A DNA stretch of 64,000 bases. Origin: Erwinia tasmaniensis Et1/99 (GTDB taxonomy: Bacteria > Pseudomonadota > Gammaproteobacteria > Enterobacterales > Enterobacteriaceae). A program made the position numbers and the translations under genes. Shown piece after piece: positions 53,992 to 64,000 of this stretch. The DNA is taken from contig NC_010694.1 of assembly GCF_000026185.1 (NCBI RefSeq), forward strand, positions 3,162,001 to 3,226,000. The letters are read 5' to 3'. How positions within the stretch are numbered: the stretch's first letter is position 1; the number at the start of each line of letters is the position of its first letter. The notes under the pieces were generated by a model. That model saw only the letters and a list, made by a program, of their open reading frames with translations, made no database searches and was not told the origin of the DNA.

Positions 53992-55041
53992 TTATTTTCC
54001 CCACGTTTTTCGCAGTATTCGTAGCCAGTTGGCCCGGCACAGCTTTTCCAGCAGCGGCTCGCTGTAACCCGCACTGCGCAGTACCGCCAGCAGCCGCGGC
54101 AATCCGCTCACGTCACCAATATCATCCGCCAGGCTAACGCCGTCAAAGTCGGAACCAAAGGCAACCCGATCTTCCCCCAGCTTTTCCAGCAGATAATCCA
54201 GATGCTGAACCATTACGCCTAGCGGCATATCCCCTCCGCGCCTGCCGTCGCGGCGCAGAAAGGCAGTGCCGAAGTTCAGGCCCACCAGCCCATCACTCTC
54301 TGCGATCGCCGCCAGCTGCCTGTCTGTCAGGTTGCGCGGCTGCGGGCAAAGCGCATGCACGTTGGAATGGCTGGCCACCAGCGGCGCATCGCTCAGCCTG
54401 GCCGTATCCCAAAAGGCCTTTTCATTCATATGTGAAACATCAATCATCAGCCGGCGCTGGTTACAGAGGTGGATCAGCTGCTTTCCTGCCGCGCTCAGGC
54501 CCTCACCGGTATCCGGTGAGCCGGGGAAACGGCCGCTGACGCCAAAGCCAAAACGGTTAGGGAGGTTCCAGAACGGCCCGATGCTGCGCAGCCCGGCATC
54601 CACCCAACGATCGAGTTGGCTTAAATCGGCATCCAGCGCTTCCGCACCCTCAATGTGCATCACCATTGCCAGCACGCCGCTGGCCAGACATTGCTCAATG
54701 TCACTGACGCTGCGGCAGATTTTTGCCCGCCCCCCCGACCGCGATGCCAGCTGTTGTAGGATGGCTATCTGGCTTTCGGTGATCGCCAGCGCATCGTGGC
54801 GTAGCGCTTCCTGCCGTGCGTCGCGACCGTGGAACTTCGCCACGTAGTCCGATGGCGGCACAAATACGGCAAACAGCCCGCCGGAAAAACCGCCCTGCCG
54901 CATACGGATAAAATCGAGATGACCGCTAAGACGCTGATTAAAAAAGGCATCGGCAGGGTTTTGTGGGTGATTAAGCCACAGATGAAGCAGCAGATCGTTA
55001 TGCCCGTCGAAGACTGGGGTTCGCGCAGAGGGATCGGTCAT
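53992..55041 (-). CDS. Membrane-dipeptidase-like metallopeptidase (M19)
   Basis: 349 residues. M19 zinc ligands and motifs in order: FDGHNDLLLHLW (HxD), HIEGAEAL (bridging Glu), IDVSHMNEKAFWD (His), ASHSNVHALCPQPRNLTD (His) and FGSDFDG (Asp). It cleaves dipeptides, including D-residue ones. It lies directly upstream of pqqA on the same strand, an arrangement also known beside other enterobacterial pqq operons, where a role in recycling PqqA fragments has been suggested but not shown. A terminator-like signal between it and pqqA was not seen. Confidence 0.9.
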   Translation of the reverse strand: MTDPSARTPVFDGHNDLLLHLWLNHPQNPADAFFNQRLSGHLDFIRMRQGGFSGGLFAVFVPPSDYVAKFHGRDARQEALRHDALAITESQIAILQQLASRSGGRAKICRSVSDIEQCLASGVLAMVMHIEGAEALDADLSQLDRWVDAGLRSIGPFWNLPNRFGFGVSGRFPGSPDTGEGLSAAGKQLIHLCNQRRLMIDVSHMNEKAFWDTARLSDAPLVASHSNVHALCPQPRNLTDRQLAAIAESDGLVGLNFGTAFLRRDGRRGGDMPLGVMVQHLDYLLEKLGEDRVAFGSDFDGVSLADDIGDVSGLPRLLAVLRSAGYSEPLLEKLCRANWLRILRKTWGK

Positions 55042-55090
55042 CGGGTTGCCATTGGTTCAATCGTCAAGCCTTCTATAATATAGGCGCGGC

Positions 55091-55117
55091 AAAAAAAGGC
55101 CACGCCGCCGTGGCCTT
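55091..55117 (-). terminator. Terminator of the sulP operon
   Basis: On the minus strand AAGGCCACG, loop GCGG, CGTGGCCTT and a T run; a perfect 9-bp stem 23 bp after the transporter stop. Confidence 0.9.
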
Positions 55118-55139
55118 CTCTCGTGAACAGCATGCTGCT

Positions 55140-56618
55140 TTACGCCAGCTTAACCGGCCAGTGATTCAGCTGGATCCCCCGCTTTTGCGCCTCTGCGCCA
55201 AACTCTTGCAGTACCGCGGTAACATCCGGGTCGAGATATTCCGCATTGTCATGGTCAACGATCACCACGCTGTTTTCCGCGATCTGGGACAGCAAACTTT
55301 TTAAGCGCGGGTTATGCATAAAGTTCAGGTTCTGCTGAAAGCACAGGACGTAGTGATCGTCATAACGCGTCAGCATCATCGCGTTACGCTGGCTTCGCCA
55401 GGTGCTGAACAGGATCTGTGTGATAAAGCCAATCGCGATCCCCGCCAGCATACCGAAGACCAAAATGCCGCCGATGGTGGCGAGGAAAGGCACAGACTGC
55501 TGCGTACCCTGACGAATTTGCGCTACAAACAGGCCCGGCGAGGCCAGCTTATAGCCGGTATAGAGCAGCACCGCGGCAAGGCTGGCGAGCGGGATCGCAT
55601 TCAGCAACCCGCTGAACCACAGGCCGCAGAGCAGCAGCAGCCCGCCGTGGATCAGAATAGACAGCTTACCGCGTGCGCCAGCGCCCACGTTGACCGAACT
55701 GCGCACGATCACGGCGGTGATCGGCAGACCGCCGAGGAAGCCGCTCAACGTATTGCCGATACCCTGGGCGCGCAGCTCTTTGTCCGGCGAGGGCGCCGGA
55801 TACTGCGAGCGTATTTTCTGCAACGCTTCTTGGCTAAGCAGCGTTTCCAGGCTGGCAACCAGCGCCAGCGTGACGGCAACCAGATACACCGCCGGATTTT
55901 GCCAGGCCATCCAGTCCGGGCGCTGTAGCTCACCGGTCAATGACGCCAGGCTGTCAAACGCCGGCAAGGAAATGCGCGGCAGATCTCCCGCTAATTCAGG
56001 AAACAGACGCCCGCCGAAAACCGTTGCCACACAGCCAAGCAGCACCGCCACCAGCGGGCCAGGCATCCAGCCCAGCCAGCGGTTCTTTTTCACCGCCGCC
56101 GTTGTCCACAGCCAGAGAACTAACAGCCCACCCAGTGCAACCGCCATCGCTGGCAAAGAGACGTTGAGTGCACCACCGTTCAGCAACGAGGCCAGACCGT
56201 TTTCACCCGCCGCGCCGAGCGCCACCGGGATCTGCTGGATAATTAGCAGGATACCAATGGCCGCCAGCATCCCCTTGATCACACTGCCCGGCACCAGGCT
56301 GATAAAGCGCCCGGCACGCACCACGCCCAGCAGAAATTGCAGCACGCCAGCAATCATCAGCGCCAGCAGCAGCGCCGAAAAGGAGCCGAGAGTTTCCATC
56401 GCGCCGGTGACGATGGTGACCAGCCCCGCCGCCGGCCCGCTGACCGCAAACTTTGAAGGACTGAAAGTGGTGACCACCAGGCCGCCCAGCACTCCGGTAA
56501 GCAGCCCGACAAACGGCGGCAAGCCGCTGGCCTGGGCAATGCCCAGACATAGCGGCAGGGCCACCAGAAAGACCACCAGTCCGGCGGGGATATCCTGACG
56601 TAAGGTTTGCAGATTCAT
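55140..56618 (-). CDS. SulP family anion (possibly bicarbonate) transporter
   Basis: 492 residues with 10-14 membrane helices. LPLCLGIAQASGLPPFVGLLTG is the SulP signature start; SGPAAGLVTIVTGAM and GGLPITAVIVRSSVNVGAGARG follow. The C-terminal part after about residue 410 is a short STAS-like segment (NSVVIVDHDNAEYLDPDVTAVLQEF without clear nucleotide motif). ATGA overlap with a beta-carbonic anhydrase gene suggests that it carries bicarbonate rather than sulfate; this is inference from pairing. Confidence 0.88.
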   Translation of the reverse strand: MNLQTLRQDIPAGLVVFLVALPLCLGIAQASGLPPFVGLLTGVLGGLVVTTFSPSKFAVSGPAAGLVTIVTGAMETLGSFSALLLALMIAGVLQFLLGVVRAGRFISLVPGSVIKGMLAAIGILLIIQQIPVALGAAGENGLASLLNGGALNVSLPAMAVALGGLLVLWLWTTAAVKKNRWLGWMPGPLVAVLLGCVATVFGGRLFPELAGDLPRISLPAFDSLASLTGELQRPDWMAWQNPAVYLVAVTLALVASLETLLSQEALQKIRSQYPAPSPDKELRAQGIGNTLSGFLGGLPITAVIVRSSVNVGAGARGKLSILIHGGLLLLCGLWFSGLLNAIPLASLAAVLLYTGYKLASPGLFVAQIRQGTQQSVPFLATIGGILVFGMLAGIAIGFITQILFSTWRSQRNAMMLTRYDDHYVLCFQQNLNFMHNPRLKSLLSQIAENSVVIVDHDNAEYLDPDVTAVLQEFGAEAQKRGIQLNHWPVKLA

Positions 56619-57241
56619 ACGCTATCCTCTTCCGATTGCTGCTGAACAAGTTCTTTCAGATGTCCGCTGTGCAGGTCATAAACGCAGCCAAATACATCGA
56701 GATCGCCCCCCTTACGCCACGCATTAAGCACCGGTGCCGTTTTCACCAGCTGGCCGAACTGCGCCAGAACGTTAGCTTCGACAAGACGGTTAAGGCGTTC
56801 AACCTCATTTTCTTGCGCGTCAGGCGTAGCAAGATCGGCAGACAGCGCTTCGCGCAGCAGGGTGATGCGCCTTGCCAGCGCTGAATTCTCGTCATTTAGC
56901 GGAATATCCGGCAACGTCAGTGCCGCCTGCACGCCGCCACAGCCGTAGTGACCACAAAGCACAATGCGGGAAACCTGCAAATATTCGATGGCATACTGCA
57001 ATACGCTCATAAAGTTATCATCATGGCTGACGACCATATTAGCGATATTACGATGCACAAACAGTTCGCCCGGGTGCGCGCCGGTCAGGACTTCCGCCGG
57101 CACCCTGCTGTCGGAGCAGCCAATCCATAATGAATGTGGCTGCTGCCCGTCTACATTTTTCCGAAAATACTGGGGATGACGCTGCTGTCGCTGTAGCGCC
57201 CAGCTGCGGTTTTTAGCTAACAGGGGTTTGAGTGTCCTCAA
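56615..57241 (-). CDS. Beta-class carbonic anhydrase
   Basis: 208 residues from TTG 57241 (MRTLKPLLAKNRSWALQ); AGAGAG precedes it and no better start exists before the conserved core. Zinc and active-site motifs CSDSRVPAEVL, HRNIANMV and CGHYGCGGVQ are intact (Cys, Asp, His, Cys). It interconverts CO2 and bicarbonate. The TTG start and ATGA coupling to the transporter suggest modest, balanced expression. Confidence 0.92.
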   Translation of the reverse strand: MRTLKPLLAKNRSWALQRQQRHPQYFRKNVDGQQPHSLWIGCSDSRVPAEVLTGAHPGELFVHRNIANMVVSHDDNFMSVLQYAIEYLQVSRIVLCGHYGCGGVQAALTLPDIPLNDENSALARRITLLREALSADLATPDAQENEVERLNRLVEANVLAQFGQLVKTAPVLNAWRKGGDLDVFGCVYDLHSGHLKELVQQQSEEDSV

Positions 57242-57867
57242 AATATAATCTCTCTTCCAGAAGCAGTTTCTTAACTCGCTGAGAAATAAGTTTTAACATC
57301 TTAATTGATAAAAAGTGATTAAGAATCATCTTAAGTTTGAGCGAGGTGTGTTTTTGAAAGTGATTAATTCATCTTTTTTGGGAGATCATTGGCCTCCACC
57401 TTCCTCAAGTAACACGGACTTACCCCCACCGTAAAACAAGGACAAAAGATGAAAATAAAAATATATTTTTCATTGACTTAAAATAAAATCATCAGTCAAA
57501 ATCTTATTAAAATGACATTTTTTAAAACTAAAAAAACCTTTGTCACGGCTCATAAAAAACCTGATTTAGATTTGATTAAAATATCATTTAAAAAGAACTC
57601 CTCTGTTGAAAAATACAATTAGTTAGTTACCTGCGTTATCAGCTAACGTCAATTATTTTGAAATTATTTAAATAGATTTACATTGAATAGTGGAACCGAA
57701 AATATATTCCGATACTTGACGTTATCAAAATCAATTTTCTTAGCCCTGCGCCGAGTCGAAAAGCGTCACGCATAACATGACTAAATAGCATCCATTAAGA
57801 CGGCAACGGCAGAACTTTACCTTGCAGGGGCCATGACTCCCCTGCAACCACCATTATAGCCGCCAGG
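57242..57867. other. AT-rich intergenic region upstream of carbonic anhydrase
   Basis: About 625 bp, no gene seen. It should hold the promoter of the carbonic anhydrase-sulP unit at its left end. A hairpin at 57822-57847 lies at its right end. Confidence 0.35.
57822..57847. terminator. Hairpin downstream of idnO
   Basis: TTGCAGGGG, 8-base loop, CCCCTGCAA: perfect 9-bp stem beginning 20 bp after the idnO stop on the minus strand. No T tract, so Rho-independent function is uncertain. Confidence 0.5.
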
Positions 57868-58632
57868 CTAGACGGCGACGCGCATTCCACCGTCGACAAA
57901 AAGCAGGTGGCCATTAACAAAATCAGAGGCTTTAGAGGCGAGGAACACGGCCGCCCCGATCAACTCCTGCGGATCGCCCCAGCGCGCCGCCGGCGTGCGC
58001 TGGCATAGCCAGGCGGTAAAGGCCTCATCGTCGGCCAGCGCCTGGGTCATCTCGGTTTTGAAATAGCCCGGAGCAATACCGTTGACCTGAATATTATGGC
58101 GCGCCAGCTCAACGCACATCCCGCGCGTCAACATCGTTACCGCACCTTTAGATGCCGCATAGGGGGTGATAGTCTCGCGCCCCAGCTCACTCTGCATTGA
58201 GCCAATATTGATAATTTTTCCCCGACCGCGCGTCACCATCCGCCGCGCCACCGCCTGCGACACCAGAAATACCCCCGTCTGATTAACAGCGATCACCTCG
58301 TTCCAGTCCTGCTCCGGAAATTCCAGGAACGGGCGGCGGCGCTGGATACCGGCGTTATTGACCAGCACGTCAATCGGGCCGATTTCAAGCTCTATCTTCT
58401 CCACGGCAGCATTGACCTCGTGGGATTGAGTAACGTTAAACGCCACGGCATGCGCCCTGAATCCCTGCTGCTGCAACGCCGCCGCCGCCTCATCCGCTCC
58501 CTGCGGAGTGGTCGCATTCACGATCACTTCTGCCCCGGACTCGGCCAGCCCTTTGGCTATCAGAAACCCAATGCCACGGCCAGAGCCGGTAATCAGTACC
58601 CGTTTATTTTCGAGCGAGAAAAGAGAGTTCAT
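57868..58632 (-). CDS. idnO: Gluconate 5-dehydrogenase (IdnO-like SDR)
   Basis: 254 residues from ATG 58632 (MNSLFSLENKRVLITG), the IdnO start; the frame is open 72 bp more. Rossmann motif TGSGRGIGF, NNAG, and the SDR catalytic set in INIGSMQSELGRETITPYAASKG. It is very close to E. coli IdnO along the C-terminal half (KTPAARWGDPQELIGAAVFL-like). It interconverts gluconate and 5-ketogluconate. It stands without other idn genes, but gluconate is the product of PQQ-dependent glucose dehydrogenase, a plausible metabolic link to the pqq operon. Confidence 0.9.
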   Translation of the reverse strand: MNSLFSLENKRVLITGSGRGIGFLIAKGLAESGAEVIVNATTPQGADEAAAALQQQGFRAHAVAFNVTQSHEVNAAVEKIELEIGPIDVLVNNAGIQRRRPFLEFPEQDWNEVIAVNQTGVFLVSQAVARRMVTRGRGKIINIGSMQSELGRETITPYAASKGAVTMLTRGMCVELARHNIQVNGIAPGYFKTEMTQALADDEAFTAWLCQRTPAARWGDPQELIGAAVFLASKASDFVNGHLLFVDGGMRVAV

Positions 58633-61002
<2,370 letters not shown>

Positions 61003-61198
61003 CTTGTAGATTGGCCCCTGCTGCTATGAGCCGGGCCAGCAGGCGATCGTACCGCTGGCGCAAATCGAGCAGGCGCATTTCTGCATTTACCGTATGGCAG
61101 AAGAACAGGCGAGCTATCGTCGTCACGGCCACGTCCATCACGGCGATCGGCAGCGAAGAACGTGGATGAGAAAGCGCGTCAGCTCCCCTGCAGGCCGA

Positions 61199-62326
61199 TC
61201 AGGGCATTTTCACCGAACGCAGTATCACAAATTTCTGGTGCGTCGCTACGGTGGTACAGTTGCCGAACAGCTTCTTCATTTTATGGTAGTAGTCGAGATG
61301 GCGATTGCCGACGATACGCAGCTCGCCACCATACTGTAAGCAACGGCGGGCATCGCGGAACATCTGCCAGGCAATATGATCGGTGACGGCATTCTGCTGA
61401 TGGAACGGGGGGTTACACAGCACGGCGTGCAGACGATCCGATGGATAACCGGCCAGCGCATTGTTCACCCGAAACTCGCAGCGTGCCAGGTCGTCCGGGC
61501 AATTCAGCTCCACGTTCATGCGGCTGGATGCGACCGCCATATAAGACTCATCAAGGAAATGAACCTGCGCCAGCGGATTCTGCCGCAGGGCCATCAGTCC
61601 AATCACGCCGTTCCCGCAGCCGAGATCGACGATTTCACCGTCAATATCATCCGGCAGATGCTGCATAAAGAAGCGTGCGCCGATATCCAACCCACCGCGG
61701 GCAAACACGTTAGCGTGATTGTGGATCTGCCAGGGGGTACCGTCCAGCGGCCAGCGGCTGATCACTTCACTTTCCGCCAGCTCGGGCTGGGTAAAGGTGG
61801 CGTAAATCAGACGCGCCTTTTTCCACGCCAGCGATGTGGTGGTCGGGCCGAGTATTTTTTCAAACAGCTGTAGGGTCGAGGTATGGATCTCTTTCGCCTT
61901 ACCGGCGGCAACGATCTGCGTTTCAGGCGTGACGACGGCACGCAGCGCGCGCAGCTGCTTTTCAAGCAGCGCGAGGGTTTTTGGCACTTTTATCAACACC
62001 CGCGCCGGCGCTCCAGGCAGCGGAGCCAGGCTGTCAAGCAGCCGCACGTCGCCCTCGTCAAGCTGATTGAGCGCCAGGTTCTGCCGGGTTGCCTGCTGAT
62101 TCAGCCAGGAGTCGCTGATGCTCCAGACGCCCTCTCCCGCCAGCGCGCAGGCCAGCGCGCCGAACGTGTCATTAAAAATCAGCGTTGGGCCGTTGACCGG
62201 AAGATTGTCCAGGTGGTTAAGCAGGTATTCATCGGCCGCATCCCACGCCTGCAACGGGCTTTCTTCGCGCATTTGGGGAAAGCGATGCAGCGTCAGCATA
62301 CGGTTGCTCAGTTCAAGTTGGCTCAT
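61199..62326 (-). CDS. rlmG: 23S rRNA (guanine1835-N2)-methyltransferase RlmG
   Basis: 375 residues. The N-terminal half is a degenerate methyltransferase-like domain; the C-terminal half holds the active one, with SAM motif [16 protein letters not shown] and catalytic NPPF in [10 protein letters not shown]. It methylates G1835 of 23S rRNA. It lies between fadH and ygjP as in E. coli; about 195 bp after fadH shows no gene. Confidence 0.95.
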   Translation of the reverse strand: MSQLELSNRMLTLHRFPQMREESPLQAWDAADEYLLNHLDNLPVNGPTLIFNDTFGALACALAGEGVWSISDSWLNQQATRQNLALNQLDEGDVRLLDSLAPLPGAPARVLIKVPKTLALLEKQLRALRAVVTPETQIVAAGKAKEIHTSTLQLFEKILGPTTTSLAWKKARLIYATFTQPELAESEVISRWPLDGTPWQIHNHANVFARGGLDIGARFFMQHLPDDIDGEIVDLGCGNGVIGLMALRQNPLAQVHFLDESYMAVASSRMNVELNCPDDLARCEFRVNNALAGYPSDRLHAVLCNPPFHQQNAVTDHIAWQMFRDARRCLQYGGELRIVGNRHLDYYHKMKKLFGNCTTVATHQKFVILRSVKMP

Positions 62327-62408
62327 GGGATCACCTTAGTGGTAAAATTCCCGCGTTTTATCCCCTAAAACGGGCGTACAGTAAACGTTTTTCTTCACCG
62401 GAGTCAGC

Positions 62409-62912
62409 ATGTCGTCGCTTATTTACCTGCAAGGTTATCCCGAATCGCTACTGTCACAGGTGCGCACGCTGATTGAGCAGCAGCGGCTGGCGGAGGTGAT
62501 CCACCAGCGTTACCCCAGCGCGCACGGTATTACCAGCGACAAAGCGCTGTACGACTACGCGCTGGACATAAAAAATCAGGCGCTGCGCAATGCGCCACCG
62601 CTGAATAAAGTCATCTACGACAGCAAGATTAAGGTGATGAAGCACGCCCTGGGTCTGCATACCGCGATATCACGCGTGCAGGGGGGCAAGCTAAAAGCCA
62701 AAGCAGAGATCCGCGTTGCCACGATCTTCAGGCAGGCCCCGGAGGCATTTCTGCGCATGATCGTGGTCCATGAGCTGGCGCATATTAAGGAGAAGGATCA
62801 CAACAAGGCGTTCTACCAGCTGTGCTGTCATATGGAACCGCAATATCACCAGCTGGAGTTTGATACCCGCCTGTGGCTGACGGCCCAGGCGCTGGAGGGG
62901 CATGCAGGCTAA
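62409..62912 (+). CDS. ygjP: YgjP family metal-dependent hydrolase-like protein
   Basis: 167 residues with the SprT/M48-like zinc motif in MIVVHELAHIKEKDHNKAFY and the family C-terminus CHMEPQYHQLEFDTRLWL. E. coli YgjP matches along the whole length and is predicted to be a peptidase or phosphohydrolase, without proven substrate. It diverges from rlmG. Confidence 0.93.
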   Translation: MSSLIYLQGYPESLLSQVRTLIEQQRLAEVIHQRYPSAHGITSDKALYDYALDIKNQALRNAPPLNKVIYDSKIKVMKHALGLHTAISRVQGGKLKAKAEIRVATIFRQAPEAFLRMIVVHELAHIKEKDHNKAFYQLCCHMEPQYHQLEFDTRLWLTAQALEGHAG

Positions 62913-62966
62913 TCACTTATTGGTCGGCAGCCCGCCTGATGCAGGCTACCGTTGCACTTCTCATCA

Positions 62967-64000
62967 CTACGACGTGAGTCTGACCCGGCGTGAAACCATC
63001 AGCAGAATAATTGAGAGAAGAGTCACAAAAATAAATGCGCCAATCAGTGAGGACAGATGAGCAACAAACCCAATAACGGCAGGGCCCATTAATATCCCTG
63101 AATAGCCGAGAGAAGAAACCGCGGCAACCGCTAACGCGTCGGGCATATCTTTTTGCTGTCCTGATGCGGTGAACAGCATCGGCGCGATATTGGCCACGCC
63201 CAGGCCAATCAGCAGAAATGCCAGGGCGGTGATAAACAACGCGTTGCTCACGATCAGCACGATAAATCCTGATGTGGCCAGCAGCGCACTGCCGATAAAG
63301 ATCCTTTTAGCGCCAAATGTTTTAATCACCCGGTCACCCAGCAGCCGCCCCACCGTCATGGTAATGGCAAAAAGCGTATAGCCCAGCCCGGCCTGACGCA
63401 CATCAACGTTATGCTGGCTGATGAGAAGGATCCCGCTCCAGTCCAGCATCGACCCCTCCATCACATAGGCTACGCAGCACAGCAGCCCCAGCAACAGCAC
63501 GCTTCCCTTTGGCAAGACAAAAAAAGGCGTGTCGCGGCGCTGCTTTTCATCCATCAGGCCGGACCAGGCCAGCAGCATGATCGATCCCAATAGCGCGATG
63601 ACCATCATGACCACTTTGAACGGTGGAACCCCCCAGGACAGCAGCAGGCTGACGGCAGCCGCACCGGCTATGCCGCCCAGGCTGAAAAGGGCATGAAATC
63701 CGGACATGATCGGTTTTTGGGCATACTTTTCGACGATCACGGCATGGATACTGACCACCACATCCATAGCACCGATACCTGCACCAAAGATAAAGAGCGC
63801 CAGCGCCAGCGGAACCACCGTATCCAGTGTCACTAACGCTGGCAGCGTCGCTAACACTAGCAGCAGCGCCAGCGTAAAAATGCGGCGGCAGCCGAAGCGG
63901 GCGGCCAGCATGCCGGATAAGGGCATCATTAATAGCGATCCGAGGCCAAAAGCGAGCATGATAATGCCCATCATGCCGTTATCCACCTGCAGGCGCTCTT
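62967..64000 (-). CDS. MFS transporter, C-terminal part (YbjJ-like), start outside window
   Basis: The frame runs to the window edge (ERLQVDNGMMGIIMLAFGLG), so the N-terminus is missing. About 11 membrane helices are visible, with the MFS motif AARFGCRRIFTLALL in the first loop. GFHALFSLGGIAGAAAVSLL and GDRVIKTFGAKR correspond to the second half. It resembles the E. coli YbjJ/FucP-like group. The substrate is unknown. Confidence 0.85.
   Translation of the reverse strand, partial: ERLQVDNGMMGIIMLAFGLGSLLMMPLSGMLAARFGCRRIFTLALLLVLATLPALVTLDTVVPLALALFIFGAGIGAMDVVVSIHAVIVEKYAQKPIMSGFHALFSLGGIAGAAAVSLLLSWGVPPFKVVMMVIALLGSIMLLAWSGLMDEKQRRDTPFFVLPKGSVLLLGLLCCVAYVMEGSMLDWSGILLISQHNVDVRQAGLGYTLFAITMTVGRLLGDRVIKTFGAKRIFIGSALLATSGFIVLIVSNALFITALAFLLIGLGVANIAPMLFTASGQQKDMPDALAVAAVSSLGYSGILMGPAVIGFVAHLSSLIGAFIFVTLLSIILLMVSRRVRLTS

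Noticed and set aside
55314..56598. Long + strand frames over the SulP gene
   Set aside because: Antisense shadows of a GC-rich gene with clear SulP motifs on the minus strand.

Overview
The window looks like a chromosomal segment of a gammaproteobacterium of the order Enterobacterales, most likely family Erwiniaceae (Erwinia/Pantoea-like). The backbone follows the Escherichia coli order yggR-yggS-yggT-rdgB-hemW, then yggN-yggL-trmB-mutY-yggX-mltC-(…)-speC-(…)-tRNA-Phe, and later fadH-rlmG-ygjP. Two differences are that yggU is missing between yggT and rdgB, and that a TetR gene sits where nupG lies in E. coli. A complete pqqABCDEF operon also fits a plant-associated enterobacterium. The genus assignment is inference, not a database result.

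Layout: 1-2.8 kb holds an envelope redox module (end of a peroxiredoxin-like gene, a DsbD-like reductase with a C-terminal thioredoxin domain, an ECF sigma factor and its NrsF-type membrane anti-sigma). 2.8-15.1 kb is housekeeping backbone from the PilT-like ATPase to ornithine decarboxylase SpeC. 15.1-48 kb is a large accessory region with three separate chaperone-usher fimbrial operons. The first (16.3-22.2 kb, + strand) encodes pilin, chaperone, usher, two-domain adhesin and a second chaperone, followed by two regulators. The second (27.3-35.0 kb, - strand) is a full type 1 set, recombinase-[invertible element]-fimA-I-C-D-F-G-H. The third (38.6-44.9 kb, - strand) encodes pilin, chaperone, usher, minor pilin, adhesin-like subunit and a second minor pilin. 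A LuxR-type regulator with no recognisable phospho-acceptor lies near each. An intact tRNA-Phe gene at 24.2 kb and a decayed copy of its 3' end at 37.1 kb bracket the type 1 locus, as expected of a tRNA-targeted island; IS3-type transposase remains lie just inside the left copy and just outside the right one.

48.2-53.8 kb is the PQQ biosynthesis operon, preceded by an M19 dipeptidase gene. Then come a SulP transporter/beta-carbonic anhydrase pair, a gluconate 5-dehydrogenase (idnO-like), fadH, rlmG, ygjP and the start-truncated end of an MFS transporter gene.

The best candidate for a notable system is the type 1 fimbrial phase switch. A 16-bp perfect inverted repeat (34123-34138 and 34415-34430) encloses about 308 bp, very close in size to E. 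coli fimS but with a different repeat sequence. It lies directly between a FimB-like tyrosine recombinase and fimA. The only good promoter-like signal in the element points away from fimA, so the sequence appears to be in the OFF state. The FimH homologue has a mature length identical to E. coli FimH, but differs at positions 52 and 140 in and around the mannose pocket.
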